DNA of 64,000 nt from Achromobacter xylosoxidans A8 (GCF_000165835.1 NC_014640.1:1550001-1614000); one strand, 5' to 3'; positions 27,901-37,921 are shown, numbered from the stretch's first letter. Numbers and translations are program-made. Notes: generated from the sequence alone by a model not told the origin.

Positions 27901-28499
27901 TGGACGAATTGAACACCTCGCGCGAGCGCAAGGGCTTCCTGGATTCGCAAAACCAGGACCTGATGAGCGCCATCGAGACCCTCGAGGACGCCATCCGCAA
28001 GATCGACCGCGAGACGCGCGAGCTGTTGCAAGAGACCTTCAACGTCGTCAACGGCCACTTCGGCGAGCTGTTCCCCAAGCTGTTCGGCGGCGGCGAGGCC
28101 AAGCTGAGCATGACGGGCGAGGAAATCCTCGACGCCGGCGTGCAGGTCATGGCCCAGCCTCCGGGCAAGCGCAACAGCACCATCCACCTGCTGTCCGGCG
28201 GCGAAAAGGCCCTGACCGCGACCGCCCTGGTGTTCGCGCTGTTCAAGCTCAACCCCGCGCCGTTCTGCCTGCTGGACGAGGTGGACGCGCCGCTGGACGA
28301 CGCCAACACGGAACGCTACGCGAATCTGGTCGCCAACATGAGCGAGCAGACCCAGTTCCTGTTCATCTCGCACAACAAGATCGCGATGCAGATGGCCAAG
28401 CAACTGATCGGTGTAACCATGCAAGAGCAAGGGGTTTCGCGTATCGTTGCGGTAGACATAGACTCGGCCGTCCAGATGATGGCCTCCGAAGCGGCATAA
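24966..28499 (+). CDS. smc: Chromosome segregation protein SMC
   Basis: Condensin ATPase of 1177 residues. Walker A GPNGCGKSN is at 31-39; two long coiled coils (about 165-500 and 680-1010) flank a hinge; the C-terminal half has the signature LLSGGEKALTATALVFALF and Walker B PFCLLDEVDAPLDD. The N-terminus RLTQLKLAGFKSFVDPT begins at a GTG at 24966, the only start that fits the family. The usual partners scpA and scpB are not in this window. It starts a smc-zipA-ligA series seen widely in Betaproteobacteria. Confidence 0.96.
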   Translation: MRLTQLKLAGFKSFVDPTVIPVPSQLVGVVGPNGCGKSNIIDAVRWVLGEAKASELRGESMQDVIFNGSGNRKPAARASVEMVFDNSEGRAAGQWSTYAEIAVRRVLTRDGTSSYFVNNQQVRRRDIHDIFLGTGLGARGYAIIGQGMINRLIEARPEELRVFLEEAAGVSRYKERRRETENRLSDTRENLTRVEDILRELNSQLEKLEAQAEVATRYRELQADGEKKQHALWFLKETGAREERAKKAQEMAQAQNELEAAIAGLRAGEAALESRRQAHYAASDAVHTAQGGLYEANAQVSRLEAEIRHVVDSRNRLQARRDQLQQQIGEWTAQREHCTEQIAQAEEDLAAGAARTEEARAKAEDAQAALPAVEQRVREAASGRDEMRAALARVEQNLALVAQSQRDADRQMQALDQRRERLQQELRELHSPDPVRLEQLAGDRVAGEDQLEEAQEALATLEGRVPEADAERSRAQAAAQTDVQNLARLEARLSALVKLQEDVQKQGALEPWLAKHELAGLSRLWQKLHIEPGWETALEAALRERMASMEVRNLDWARAFAEDAPPARLAFYQLPVAAPAPAAPAGLTSLASLLRITDPDLRTLLNEWLGGIYTATDVTQALAMRASLPAGGACVVKAGHLVDAHSVRFYAPDSEQAGLLARQQEIENLQREIKAQQLIADQARAAVARAEVAWQQVSQAIAPARQRVAEVTRRVHDIQLEHSRLQQQAEQSGERASRLRQDLEEIKVQEEDLRAAREEAEARFEALDEELAEHQSRFADAEIDGETLAAQAEAARAGLRELERAAQEAEFAERGIQVRITDLQRNQQLAADQSQRGSVELEQLLVDLAELDASASQAGLQDALEARAEREEALSRARQELENLAALLRGADEDRLQQEQTLEPRRARIMELQLQEQAARLAEEQFTEQLNAREVDREALAQDLANQSDEWRRASWLQSEVGRISRQIESLGSVNLAALDELNTSRERKGFLDSQNQDLMSAIETLEDAIRKIDRETRELLQETFNVVNGHFGELFPKLFGGGEAKLSMTGEEILDAGVQVMAQPPGKRNSTIHLLSGGEKALTATALVFALFKLNPAPFCLLDEVDAPLDDANTERYANLVANMSEQTQFLFISHNKIAMQMAKQLIGVTMQEQGVSRIVAVDIDSAVQMMASEAA

Positions 28500-28545
28500 A
28501 CCCAATATTCAGAAGGGCGTCGGGGTTTCGGCGCGGGATTTATAC

Positions 28546-29625
28546 ATGAGTGATTTGCAGATCGGGCTGATAGCCCTGGGCGTATTGCTGATACTGCTGG
28601 TGCTGGGATTCAACTGGTGGCAGGACCGGCGTGTCCGGCGCAAGATGCAGACCCATTTCCCCTCCACCGAACAGGATCCGCTGTTGGGGGCGGGCGCGGC
28701 AACCGGCGCTGCGTCGGCTGCGGGCGCCGCGGCGGCGCGCCGCGAACCCGGCATGGGCGGCGAGACCCCTCGTGCCCAGCCCGGCCAGCCGGCGCCGGTC
28801 GATCCCGGCAGCGATGCCGACGATACCGAAGAACCCGATCCCGCCTGCGAAGTGGTCATCGAGATCAACTTCGCCGACACCGTGCGCGGCGCCGACTTGC
28901 TGCCCTACATGCAAAGCCTGCGCCACGTCGGCCGCAAGCCCATGCGCGTGTTCGCGGAAACCGACCAGCGCCGCCACCGTGCGCGTGTCCATGCCGGCGA
29001 ATCCTATGCGTCCATGCAACTGGCCGTGCTGCTGGCCAACCGCAGCGGTCCGCTGACCGCCATCGAATGGTCCCAAGCCTGGGCCCGCGCCCAGGACATG
29101 GCCGAGCGCTTCGACGCCACCATTGAAGGTCCGGACCAGCAGGCCGTGCTGGAGCAAGGCGCCCGCCTGGACGACACCTGCGCCGCCCTGGATACCCAGG
29201 TCGGCCTGACCTTGTTGCTGGGCACGGCCCAACCCGCCGCCGAAGTGCTGTCGGTGGCGCGCGACCTCGGTTTCGTCTCGGACGGCAGCCGCCTGGCCTG
29301 GCCGGCGGAAAATGGCGTGGCCCGCTTCACCCTGGCGCGCGGCGACGGCGCGGCGTTCGATGCCGGCATGGGCGGAATCGAACGCCTGTACCTGCTGCTG
29401 GACGTGCCCTGCAGCCCGGCGGACGAGCGCGCTTTCGGCCGCATGGTCGATGTGGGCCGCGACCTGGCTGCCCGCCTGCGCGCGGACCTGGTCGACGATC
29501 AGGGCAAGCCGCTGGCCGATGGTTCGGAAACGGTCATCGACGAGCGCCTCCAGGTGCTGTTCGGCCAGCTTGAACAAGCGGGCCTGCCCGCCGGCAGCGA
29601 GCGCGCCCTAAGGGTGTTTGCGTAA
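28546..29625 (+). CDS. zipA: Cell division protein ZipA
   Basis: Inner-membrane protein of 359 residues that tethers FtsZ to the membrane at the septum. One N-terminal helix (about residues 6-24) with no cleavable signal is followed by a charged stretch, a short Ala/Gly/Pro-rich linker (about 45-95) and a C-terminal FtsZ-binding domain from about residue 100 to 350. The low-complexity linker is typical of ZipA. Its TAA is immediately followed by the ligA ATG. Confidence 0.9.
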   Translation: MSDLQIGLIALGVLLILLVLGFNWWQDRRVRRKMQTHFPSTEQDPLLGAGAATGAASAAGAAAARREPGMGGETPRAQPGQPAPVDPGSDADDTEEPDPACEVVIEINFADTVRGADLLPYMQSLRHVGRKPMRVFAETDQRRHRARVHAGESYASMQLAVLLANRSGPLTAIEWSQAWARAQDMAERFDATIEGPDQQAVLEQGARLDDTCAALDTQVGLTLLLGTAQPAAEVLSVARDLGFVSDGSRLAWPAENGVARFTLARGDGAAFDAGMGGIERLYLLLDVPCSPADERAFGRMVDVGRDLAARLRADLVDDQGKPLADGSETVIDERLQVLFGQLEQAGLPAGSERALRVFA

Positions 29626-31734
<2,109 letters not shown>

Positions 31735-31758
31735 GGCCGTCCTGCCGCCCGATCCAGA

Positions 31759-32553
31759 TCAGATGGTGCTGCGCGGCATCATGTCGCGGATGGCGGCGGC
31801 CGCGCGCTGCAAGGCCGGCAGATGCTGCCGCTTCAATTCCTCGGGTTCGCGCGATCCGAGCACCATGCTGACGCTCAGGCCCGCCACGGCCTTGCCTTCG
31901 TGGTTGTAGAGCGGCACGGCCACGCCCGCAAAACCGTCCACCAATTCGCTGACCGAAATGCAGTAGCCGTCCTGGCGCACCTGCCGGATCAGCTTGCGCA
32001 AGGCGCTGCGCGACACCGTCGTGTAGGGCGTCAGGCGCTTGAGGTCCGCGTTCTCCAGGTACTCGTCGAGCGCTTCGTCATCCAGCGTGGATAGCAGCGT
32101 GCGGCCCAGCGAATGGGCGTAGGCGGGCAGGCGGCTGCCTACCGACAGGTCCAGCTTGAGCAGCTTGGGGCCTTCCTCGCGCGCCAGGAATACGACGTGT
32201 TGCCGGTCCAGCACGCCCAGCGAGCAGGTTTCGCCCACGGTCTGCGCGACTTCGCGCATGGTCGCGCGGGTCAGCTTGGGCAGGCTGAGCGAAGCGAAAT
32301 AGGCGTATCCCAGGTCCATGACCTTGGGCGTGGGCGAGAAATCCCTGCCGTCCTGGCGCACATAGCCCAGCTTTTCCAGCGTCAGCAGGATGCGCCGCGA
32401 TGCCGCGCGCGTCACGTCCAGCTGTTCGGCAGCTTCCTGCACGGTCACGCTGGCCACGCCCGTGGCGTAGATCTGCAGCAATTGCAGGCCATTGGCCAGG
32501 CTGTCCAGAAACTCCTCTTTCCTTTCTTTCGGTTCCGGCAATGTCGTGTCCAT
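31759..32553 (-). CDS. IclR-family transcriptional regulator (PcaR/PobR type)
   Basis: A 264-residue regulator. Residues about 10-75 form the winged helix (VTVQEAAEQLDVTRAASRRI), and residues about 85-255 form the effector domain with the EFLDSLANGLQLL start typical of the beta-ketoadipate branch (PcaR, PcaU, PobR). The ATG at 32553 gives the family N-terminus; the open frame continues 61 codons upstream into the promoter region and is not used. It diverges from a Bug-type binding-protein operon, with a palindromic operator between them. Control of that operon is a strong inference. The effector is unknown and no beta-ketoadipate gene is nearby. Confidence 0.9.
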   Translation of the reverse strand: MDTTLPEPKERKEEFLDSLANGLQLLQIYATGVASVTVQEAAEQLDVTRAASRRILLTLEKLGYVRQDGRDFSPTPKVMDLGYAYFASLSLPKLTRATMREVAQTVGETCSLGVLDRQHVVFLAREEGPKLLKLDLSVGSRLPAYAHSLGRTLLSTLDDEALDEYLENADLKRLTPYTTVSRSALRKLIRQVRQDGYCISVSELVDGFAGVAVPLYNHEGKAVAGLSVSMVLGSREPEELKRQHLPALQRAAAAIRDMMPRSTI

Positions 32554-32590
32554 GTATCGGCGGTCTTGTCGTTGGAAGTTCGATTGTAGT

Positions 32591-32618
32591 TTGACATCCG
32601 CCGCAATCCCCATAAAAT
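32591..32618 (+). promoter_or_regulatory. Sigma-70 promoter of the Bug/M24/TauD operon
   Basis: A perfect -35 TTGACA (32591-32596), 16-base spacer and TAAAAT -10 (32613-32618). Start of transcription would be near 32625, inside the palindrome that follows. On the minus strand TACAAT (32588 to 32583) could be the -10 of the IclR gene, so the two promoters lie back to back. Confidence 0.7.
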
Positions 32619-32621
32619 GCC

Positions 32622-32647
32622 AATTAGCGAACAATTGTTCGTTAATT
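32622..32647. promoter_or_regulatory. Palindromic operator, probable IclR-family binding site
   Basis: A 26-base palindrome with 12 of 13 pairs matched; the right half is TTGTTCGTTAATT. Each arm contains GTTCGNTAAT, close to the GTTCGATAAT half-site I recall for PcaR-type IclR proteins, here arranged back to back. It covers the predicted transcription start of the rightward operon, a position that fits repression by the divergently encoded IclR protein. Confidence 0.75.
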
Positions 32648-32702
32648 AGATGGGTCGACCAGGGCACACGCCTGGTACGTCCCGCAACAACGGAGACATG
32701 CC

Positions 32703-33683
32703 ATGTGCAGGAGACTACTGAGCGCCTTGGGCGCATGCGCCCTGGCGGCGGGAATGGCGGCCACTTCCGCCGCCAGCGCGGCCGAGGCCTATCCCAGCAA
32801 ACCGATCCGCTTCGTGGTGCCCGCCGCGGCCGGCGGGCCCACTGAGATCGTCACCCGCCTGCTGGCCGAACGCATGACCCAGAGCATGGGCGTGTCGGTC
32901 ATCGTCGAGGCCAAGCCCGGAGCGGGCGGCAACATCGGCGCGGACGCCGTGGCCAAGGCGGCCCCGGACGGCTACACCATCCTGATGGGCACGATAGGCA
33001 CCAATGCCATCAACCAGACCCTGTACAAGTCCATGCCGTTCCAGCCGCTGAAGGACTTCGCGGCGGTAACGCAGGTCGTGTCGTATCCACTGGTCGTGGT
33101 GGTCAACCCCAAGCTGCCCATCTACTCGGTGGCGGACCTGATCGCCTACGCCAAAGCCAACCCCGGCAAGCTCAACCGCGCCTCGGGCGGCAGCGGCACT
33201 TCGATGCACATGTCCGGCGAGCTGTTCAACGAGATGGCGGGCGTGCAGATGCAGCACATCCCTTACAAGGGCAGCCTGCCCGCGCTCACCGACGTGATCG
33301 GTGGGCAGGCCGACCTGGCCTTCGACAGCCTGGTCATCGCCCAGCCCCTGATCAAGGCCGGCAAGCTGCGCGCCATCGCCGTGACCGGTCCGCAGCGTTC
33401 CCCGGCCGCGCCCGACGTGCCGACCGTGGCCGAAACCCTGCCTGGCTACGCCATGACGTCCTGGATAGGCGTGTTCGCGCCCGCAGGCACGCCGCGCCCC
33501 ATCGTCGAACGCCTGCAGCAGGAAATCGCCCGGGCGCTGGCCGATCCCCGCGTGCGGGAGCAATTGGTGTCTCAGGCCGCCGACCCTGTAGCCAGCAAGC
33601 CCGACGACTTCGCCCGCTTCACCGCCGACGAAACCGAGAAATGGGCGCCCGTGGTCAAGGCTTCCGGCGCATCGGTTTCCTGA
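32703..33683 (+). CDS. Bug-family (TctC-like) solute-binding protein
   Basis: Periplasmic binding protein of 326 residues with a signal peptide ending near SAASAAEA (residues 23-30). PIRFVVPAAAGGPTEIVTRLLAE, the KPGAGGNIGADAVAKAAPDGYT motif and the PYKGS segment are standard Bug/TctC features. Bug proteins usually bind carboxylates, amides or related small molecules and many have no dedicated membrane subunits nearby, as here. The start is fixed by GGAG seven bases upstream. It is the first gene of a four-gene operon under the IclR regulator. Confidence 0.93.
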   Translation: MCRRLLSALGACALAAGMAATSAASAAEAYPSKPIRFVVPAAAGGPTEIVTRLLAERMTQSMGVSVIVEAKPGAGGNIGADAVAKAAPDGYTILMGTIGTNAINQTLYKSMPFQPLKDFAAVTQVVSYPLVVVVNPKLPIYSVADLIAYAKANPGKLNRASGGSGTSMHMSGELFNEMAGVQMQHIPYKGSLPALTDVIGGQADLAFDSLVIAQPLIKAGKLRAIAVTGPQRSPAAPDVPTVAETLPGYAMTSWIGVFAPAGTPRPIVERLQQEIARALADPRVREQLVSQAADPVASKPDDFARFTADETEKWAPVVKASGASVS

Positions 33684-33704
33684 ATCCCCAAAGAGGAGTG
33701 ACAC

Positions 33705-34853
33705 ATGCAGTCCATCGATTTTCAGGCCCGCCGCAAGCGCGTCGCCCAGCACGCGCGCGAACTCGGCTTTGACGCCTACCTGGGCACCCGCCAGGGCGCG
33801 CTGCATTACCTGAGCGGCGCGTTCATGCCCTGGCGCGGCGCCGTGCTGGTCACCGCCGACGGGCATTGCGAGTTCATCTACTGGGCCATGGACGCCTCGC
33901 GCGTGCGGGCCGAAGGCCATCAGATGGAGATGTACGAGTTCGAGTTCTCGGACTTTCCGCAACTGATACGCCAGCGTCTGGAGCACCACGGGTTGACGCG
34001 GGGCAAGGTCGCGCTGGACCTGTCGCACCCGGGGGCGGCGCAGGTGGCGCCGGGCATGCTGACGGCCGCCGAATACTTCGACCTGACCAGCCATTTGCCC
34101 GACATCAAGTTCGAGAATGGCGTGGACGTGATCGACGACGTCATGCTGATCAAGGACGCGGCCGAGATCGAGCGCCTGCGCCATGCGGCGGAGGTATCGG
34201 ACTACGGCTTCGAGCAGGGCATGAACGCGGTGCGGGCCGGGGCGACCGAGAACGAGATCGCCGGCGAGATCGAGCGTGCAATCCGGCGGCGGGGCAGCAC
34301 CTGGTCTTGGGCCGTGACGGGCGGCACCGAAGTCGGCGCGGGCGAGCGCACGGGCTTCCTGCGGGGCGTCACCCAGCAGGCGACGGACCGCGCGATCCGG
34401 CCGAACGAATTCGTGATCCTGGACCTGCATCCGCTGCTGGATCTCTATATGGCCGATACCGCCTTGCCCGTGTTCCTGGGCAAGCCGGACCCGGCGCAGA
34501 GCAAGCTGATCGATTGTTGGGAAGAAACCGTACAGACCATGTTGGCGTCCCTGACGCCCGGCAGGCCGATAGCGGAGTGTGCCAGCCGTGGCATCGCCGT
34601 GTTCGAAAAGCATGGCTTGAGCGAGTTCGGCCTGCCCCTGTTCGGCCATGGCCTGGGCACCTGCGCGCGTACCCGGCCCTTCATCAACCTGCGCAGCCGC
34701 GACCTCGTCACGCCCGGCATGGTGGTGGCGCTGGGCACGCACCTGTACCGCCCGGGCCTGGGCGGCATGCGGCTGGAGTACCCGGTGTTGATCGGCGAGC
34801 ACGGCGCGGAGCCGCTGGTGCGCACCGAGGCCCGCGTGCACCGTCTTCCCTGA
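33705..34853 (+). CDS. M24-family (creatinase/prolidase fold) hydrolase with altered metal site
   Basis: A 382-residue pita-bread-fold protein with a creatinase-like N-terminal domain (YLGTRQGALHYLSGAFMPWRG) and a catalytic C-terminal domain. Metal-ligand positions Asp240 and Asp251, His315 (FGHGLG) and Glu358 (RLEYP) are present, but the Glu expected in the GMVFTIEPGIY-type motif is Gly344 (GMVVALGTHLY). It may therefore be a metal-independent or mononuclear hydrolase of a small C-N compound, as creatinase is, instead of a proline peptidase. It follows the Bug gene by 21 bases and precedes the dioxygenase by 17. Confidence 0.87.
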   Translation: MQSIDFQARRKRVAQHARELGFDAYLGTRQGALHYLSGAFMPWRGAVLVTADGHCEFIYWAMDASRVRAEGHQMEMYEFEFSDFPQLIRQRLEHHGLTRGKVALDLSHPGAAQVAPGMLTAAEYFDLTSHLPDIKFENGVDVIDDVMLIKDAAEIERLRHAAEVSDYGFEQGMNAVRAGATENEIAGEIERAIRRRGSTWSWAVTGGTEVGAGERTGFLRGVTQQATDRAIRPNEFVILDLHPLLDLYMADTALPVFLGKPDPAQSKLIDCWEETVQTMLASLTPGRPIAECASRGIAVFEKHGLSEFGLPLFGHGLGTCARTRPFINLRSRDLVTPGMVVALGTHLYRPGLGGMRLEYPVLIGEHGAEPLVRTEARVHRLP

Positions 34854-34870
34854 ACCTAGGCAGGAGCCCC

Positions 34871-35716
34871 ATGATGAATGCGATACCCCTGAGCCCGCTG
34901 ATCGGCGCGGCCGTGCATGACGTGGATCTGGAAACGCTGGACGACGCGGCGTTCGAGGATGTGAACGCGCTGTTCCTGCGCCATCAGTTGCTGGTTTTCA
35001 AGAACCAGCGCCTGTCGCCCGAAGGCCAGTTGCGCTTCAGCCGTCGCCTGGGCGAGCTGGATATTCACGTGCTGGCCCAGTACAACCACGCTGAGTATCC
35101 CGAGATATTCGTGCTGTCCAACGAGGTCAAGAACGGCGTGCCGGCAGGCATCGCCGACGGCGGTTCGTACTGGCATTCGGATTTCGCCTTCCGCGAATGT
35201 CCGGCCAAGGCCACCATCCTCAATGCCCAACTGATACCGCCGGAAGGCGGCAACACCTTGTTCATCAATATGTACCGGGCCTACGAGGAACTGGACGGCG
35301 CCGTCCAATCCCAGCTGGCGGGCCTGCAGGCAGTGCACCGCTACCGGCCCAAGAACACCAGGGCCGAGGAGGGCACCCAGGTGAAGATGGACGCCAGCCA
35401 ACTGGCAGGCACGCCCGACGTGGAACACCCCATCGTGCGCACGCATCCGGAGACGGGTCGCAAGGCGCTGTATGTGCACCCTGGCATGACCGCCGAAGTA
35501 TCCGGCTGGGGCGAGGCGGACAGCCAGGAACTGCTGGAACGCTTGTTCGCGCATTGCACGCAGGAGAAGTACCAGTACGCGCTGCAATGGGAACCGGGCG
35601 ACGTGGTCATGTGGGACAACCGCTGCGTGATGCACAAGGCCACCACCCGCGAACTGCCAGCCAGCATGCGGCGCACGATCTACCGCACGACGGTCATGGG
35701 CGAGCGTCCCGTCTAG
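34871..35716 (+). CDS. TauD/TfdA-family Fe(II)/2-oxoglutarate dioxygenase
   Basis: A 281-residue oxygenase. The iron triad is His102 and Asp104 (YWHSDFAF) with His255 (CVMHKAT), and Arg267/Arg268 is placed to hold 2-oxoglutarate. The ends LIGAAVHDVDL and MWDNRCVMHKATTRELPASMRRT are typical of TauD/TfdA. Such enzymes hydroxylate small carboxylates or sulfonates, often releasing a leaving group. An AGGAG precedes two adjacent ATGs at 34871 and 34874. Substrate unknown; it probably acts on the ligand of the Bug protein or on the product of the M24 enzyme. Confidence 0.91.
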   Translation: MMNAIPLSPLIGAAVHDVDLETLDDAAFEDVNALFLRHQLLVFKNQRLSPEGQLRFSRRLGELDIHVLAQYNHAEYPEIFVLSNEVKNGVPAGIADGGSYWHSDFAFRECPAKATILNAQLIPPEGGNTLFINMYRAYEELDGAVQSQLAGLQAVHRYRPKNTRAEEGTQVKMDASQLAGTPDVEHPIVRTHPETGRKALYVHPGMTAEVSGWGEADSQELLERLFAHCTQEKYQYALQWEPGDVVMWDNRCVMHKATTRELPASMRRTIYRTTVMGERPV

Positions 35717-35725
35717 GAGCCGCCG

Positions 35726-36715
35726 GTGGCCGCAAACCAGCTCATCGATCATGCCGCTGGCGTGGCGCAGGTCGACTCCCTGCCGCTGGACAGTGGCGAG
35801 GCCTTGGCGCCAGCCCGGCTGGCCTGGGCCCGCTACGGCCCGCCGCCAGAGCGCGCGCGTGCCGTGGTGTTGCTGCTGCATGGCATATCGGGCAGCCAGC
35901 AGGCCTTGAGGACGGACGAGGGGGAGGTCTATCCCGATGCCGGCTGGGCCAGCCCCTGGTTGGGGCCGGGGGCGGCGCTGGACACGCGCGACACCTGCGT
36001 GCTGGCGCCCAACGCACTGGGATCGTGCTTTGGCAGCAGCGCGCCGACCGGCGCCGCGGCCAGCGCGTTTCCAGCCGTATCGATCGCCGATGGCGTGCGC
36101 CTGCAGGGGGAATGGCTGCGCGCGATCGGCGTCGAACGGCTGGATGCCGTGGTGGGCTATTCCTTTGGCGGTTACCAAGCTTTCCAGTGGGCGGTGGCCG
36201 CGCCGCTATCCGTCGGACGGGTCGTGGCGCTGGCCTCGGCGCCGCGCGGCGGCGGCAGCATGGCGGACGCGCAGCGCCTGCGGCGACTCGCTGCTGCGAT
36301 TGACTCGGACGATGCGGATGCGTGGAACGAATGGGTCGAACTGCGCTGTGCGACCTTGCGCCGCTACGGCTATGCCCGGTGGCTGGCCGACGCTGGCGAG
36401 TCCGACGTGGCGCCGCGCTTGCGGGCCGAGGCTGGGGCCTGGGCGGCGAGCTTCTCGCCTTGGTCCATGGCGGCGCTCAGGACGTCGGCCTGCCGCTACG
36501 ACGCGCGCGGCGCGCTGCTGGAGTCGGCCACACCCATGCGCTGGCTGCGTTGCGCGTCGGACGAGCTGTTCGCGCCGGATGATCCGGCCGCCCAGGCGCA
36601 GCTCCCGTATCCCGGCAATGTCGTTCAGGTGAGTGTGGCGGGGCGCTACGGTCACCTGTCACCGCTGCTGGAGGGGCCTCTCTGGAATGCCCATCTGAGG
36701 CAGGCGCTGGCCTAG
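35726..36715 (+). CDS. MetX-like alpha/beta hydrolase
   Basis: A 329-residue alpha/beta hydrolase of the homoserine O-acetyltransferase-like group. The catalytic triad is visible as Ser146 (GYSFGGYQ), Asp279 (SDELFAPDD) and His310 (GHLSP), with an oxyanion-side HGISGS and PNALGSCFGSSAPT, which resembles the MetX P-N-x-x-G-x-x-x-G-S motif. The GTG start has GGAGC eight bases upstream. It closes the IclR-controlled operon. True MetX is about 50 residues longer, so acyl transfer or ester/amide hydrolysis in the pathway is more likely than methionine synthesis. Confidence 0.85.
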   Translation: MAANQLIDHAAGVAQVDSLPLDSGEALAPARLAWARYGPPPERARAVVLLLHGISGSQQALRTDEGEVYPDAGWASPWLGPGAALDTRDTCVLAPNALGSCFGSSAPTGAAASAFPAVSIADGVRLQGEWLRAIGVERLDAVVGYSFGGYQAFQWAVAAPLSVGRVVALASAPRGGGSMADAQRLRRLAAAIDSDDADAWNEWVELRCATLRRYGYARWLADAGESDVAPRLRAEAGAWAASFSPWSMAALRTSACRYDARGALLESATPMRWLRCASDELFAPDDPAAQAQLPYPGNVVQVSVAGRYGHLSPLLEGPLWNAHLRQALA

Positions 36716-36752
36716 CGGGCGGGGAGCCGGCCCGGCCCAGGAAATGCAGGCG

Positions 36753-36782
36753 AAAAAATGCCCGCTTGCGCGGGCATTTTTC
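36753..36782. terminator. Bidirectional terminator between the MetX-like gene and the parvulin gene
   Basis: Stem AAAAATGCCCGC / GCGGGCATTTTT with a TTGC loop, flanked by an A-run and a T-run, lies 38 bases after the plus-strand stop and 17 bases beyond the minus-strand stop. Confidence 0.92.
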
Positions 36783-36798
36783 ATCTGTGCGGCAAGGC

Positions 36799-37575
36799 TT
36801 ACTGGATCTTGGCCTTTTCGCGCAGTTCCTTCTGGTAGTCGGCCAGGGTTTGCTGGCGCAGCATTTCTTCCAGCTGCGGGCGCACCTGGTCGAGCGGCGG
36901 GAATTCCACCGGACGGGTGTCGTCGACCATGATGATGTGCCAGCCGAACTGGGTTTGCACCGGCTTGTCGACCAGTTCGCCCTTCTTCAGCTGCGTCACG
37001 GCTTGCGCGAACGGCTGGACGTAGTTGGTCGGGGGAGCCCAACCCAGGTCGCCACCCTTTTCGGCGCTGCCGGGGTCCTTGGAATTCTTCTTGGCCAAGT
37101 CGTTGAACTTGCTCTTGTTGCTCTTGATCTGGGCCAGCAGGTCGTTCGCCGTCTTCTCGTCTTCGACGAGGATGTGGCGGACCTTGTATTCCATCTTGCC
37201 GGCCTGTTCCTTCTTGATCTTCTCGTACTCAGCCGTGACCTTGGCGTCCGACACCGGGTGCTTGGCCAGGTAGTCGGCCATCAGGGCGCGGACCAGGATG
37301 CCTTGGCGGGCCAGCTCGACTTCGGTCTGGACGTCGGCCTGCTTGGCGATGCCGCTGGCTTCGGCGGCTTGCACGAAGATCTGGCGGTTGATCATTTCCT
37401 GCTTGACCTGTTCGCGCAGTTGCGGCGAATCGGTGGCGCCCTGGCTGACCAGCAGCTTGACGAATTGATCCAGGCTCTTTTGCGGAATGGCCTTGCCGTT
37501 GACGGTAGCCACGTTCTGAGCGAAAGCCGGCACGGCGATGACGCAGGCTGCAGCCAGCATGACGATGCGTTTCAT
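36799..37575 (-). CDS. Periplasmic parvulin-type peptidyl-prolyl isomerase (Par27-like)
   Basis: A 258-residue exported foldase. A signal peptide ends at VPAFAQ (about residue 20). An N-terminal helical chaperone region precedes a PpiC/parvulin domain at about residues 130-225 (YKVRHILVEDE, KGGDLGW, GWHIIMVDDTR). Size and sequence match Par27 of B. pertussis, a chaperone for outer-membrane proteins. It lies 17 bases after bolA as the last gene of a minus-strand series and is closed by the shared terminator. Confidence 0.92.
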   Translation of the reverse strand: MKRIVMLAAACVIAVPAFAQNVATVNGKAIPQKSLDQFVKLLVSQGATDSPQLREQVKQEMINRQIFVQAAEASGIAKQADVQTEVELARQGILVRALMADYLAKHPVSDAKVTAEYEKIKKEQAGKMEYKVRHILVEDEKTANDLLAQIKSNKSKFNDLAKKNSKDPGSAEKGGDLGWAPPTNYVQPFAQAVTQLKKGELVDKPVQTQFGWHIIMVDDTRPVEFPPLDQVRPQLEEMLRQQTLADYQKELREKAKIQ

Positions 37576-37592
37576 GAATATCCTTTTACTTT

Positions 37593-37862
37593 CTATTTGG
37601 GAGCCTGGGCATCTAGCGCAAGCGCATGAATCGGATAGGGGATCAAATCTTGCAAATGATGATACACCAGCCTATGCCGCGCAACGGCCGAGAGCCCCGC
37701 AAAGCAAGGCGCTACGATGATCACGCGATAGTGGCCGGCGCCGTTTTTACTGCCTTCGTGGCCGGCATGCAAATGCGAGTCGTCCAGGATGTCCAGGCTG
37801 ACGGGTTCCAGGACGGCTAGCCGCTCCCGGATCAGGGAAATGCGGTCGGTGGTGTCTGACAT
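37593..37862 (-). CDS. BolA family protein
   Basis: An 89-residue BolA-fold protein with the conserved DDSHLHAGHEGSKNGAGHYRV core (residues about 27-47) containing the His and Ser residues, followed by HRLVYHHLQDLIPYPIHALAL. BolA proteins act with monothiol glutaredoxins in iron-sulfur handling and affect cell shape genes. The Cys53 position varies in the family. It sits between yciB and the parvulin gene in one direction, so it is probably cotranscribed with both. Confidence 0.93.
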   Translation of the reverse strand: MSDTTDRISLIRERLAVLEPVSLDILDDSHLHAGHEGSKNGAGHYRVIIVAPCFAGLSAVARHRLVYHHLQDLIPYPIHALALDAQAPK

Positions 37863-37921
37863 GGAGGTATAGGTTTAGTTCCGGCGCGGGCAGGGGGCGC
37901 GGGCCGGGGAATCGGACGGCT

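Noticed and set aside
31759..36715. The IclR cassette as an ectoine or beta-ketoadipate pathway.
   Set aside because: Ectoine breakdown would need a DoeB-type deacetylase and an aminotransferase, and the beta-ketoadipate route needs pca ring-cleavage or CoA-transferase genes; none is present.
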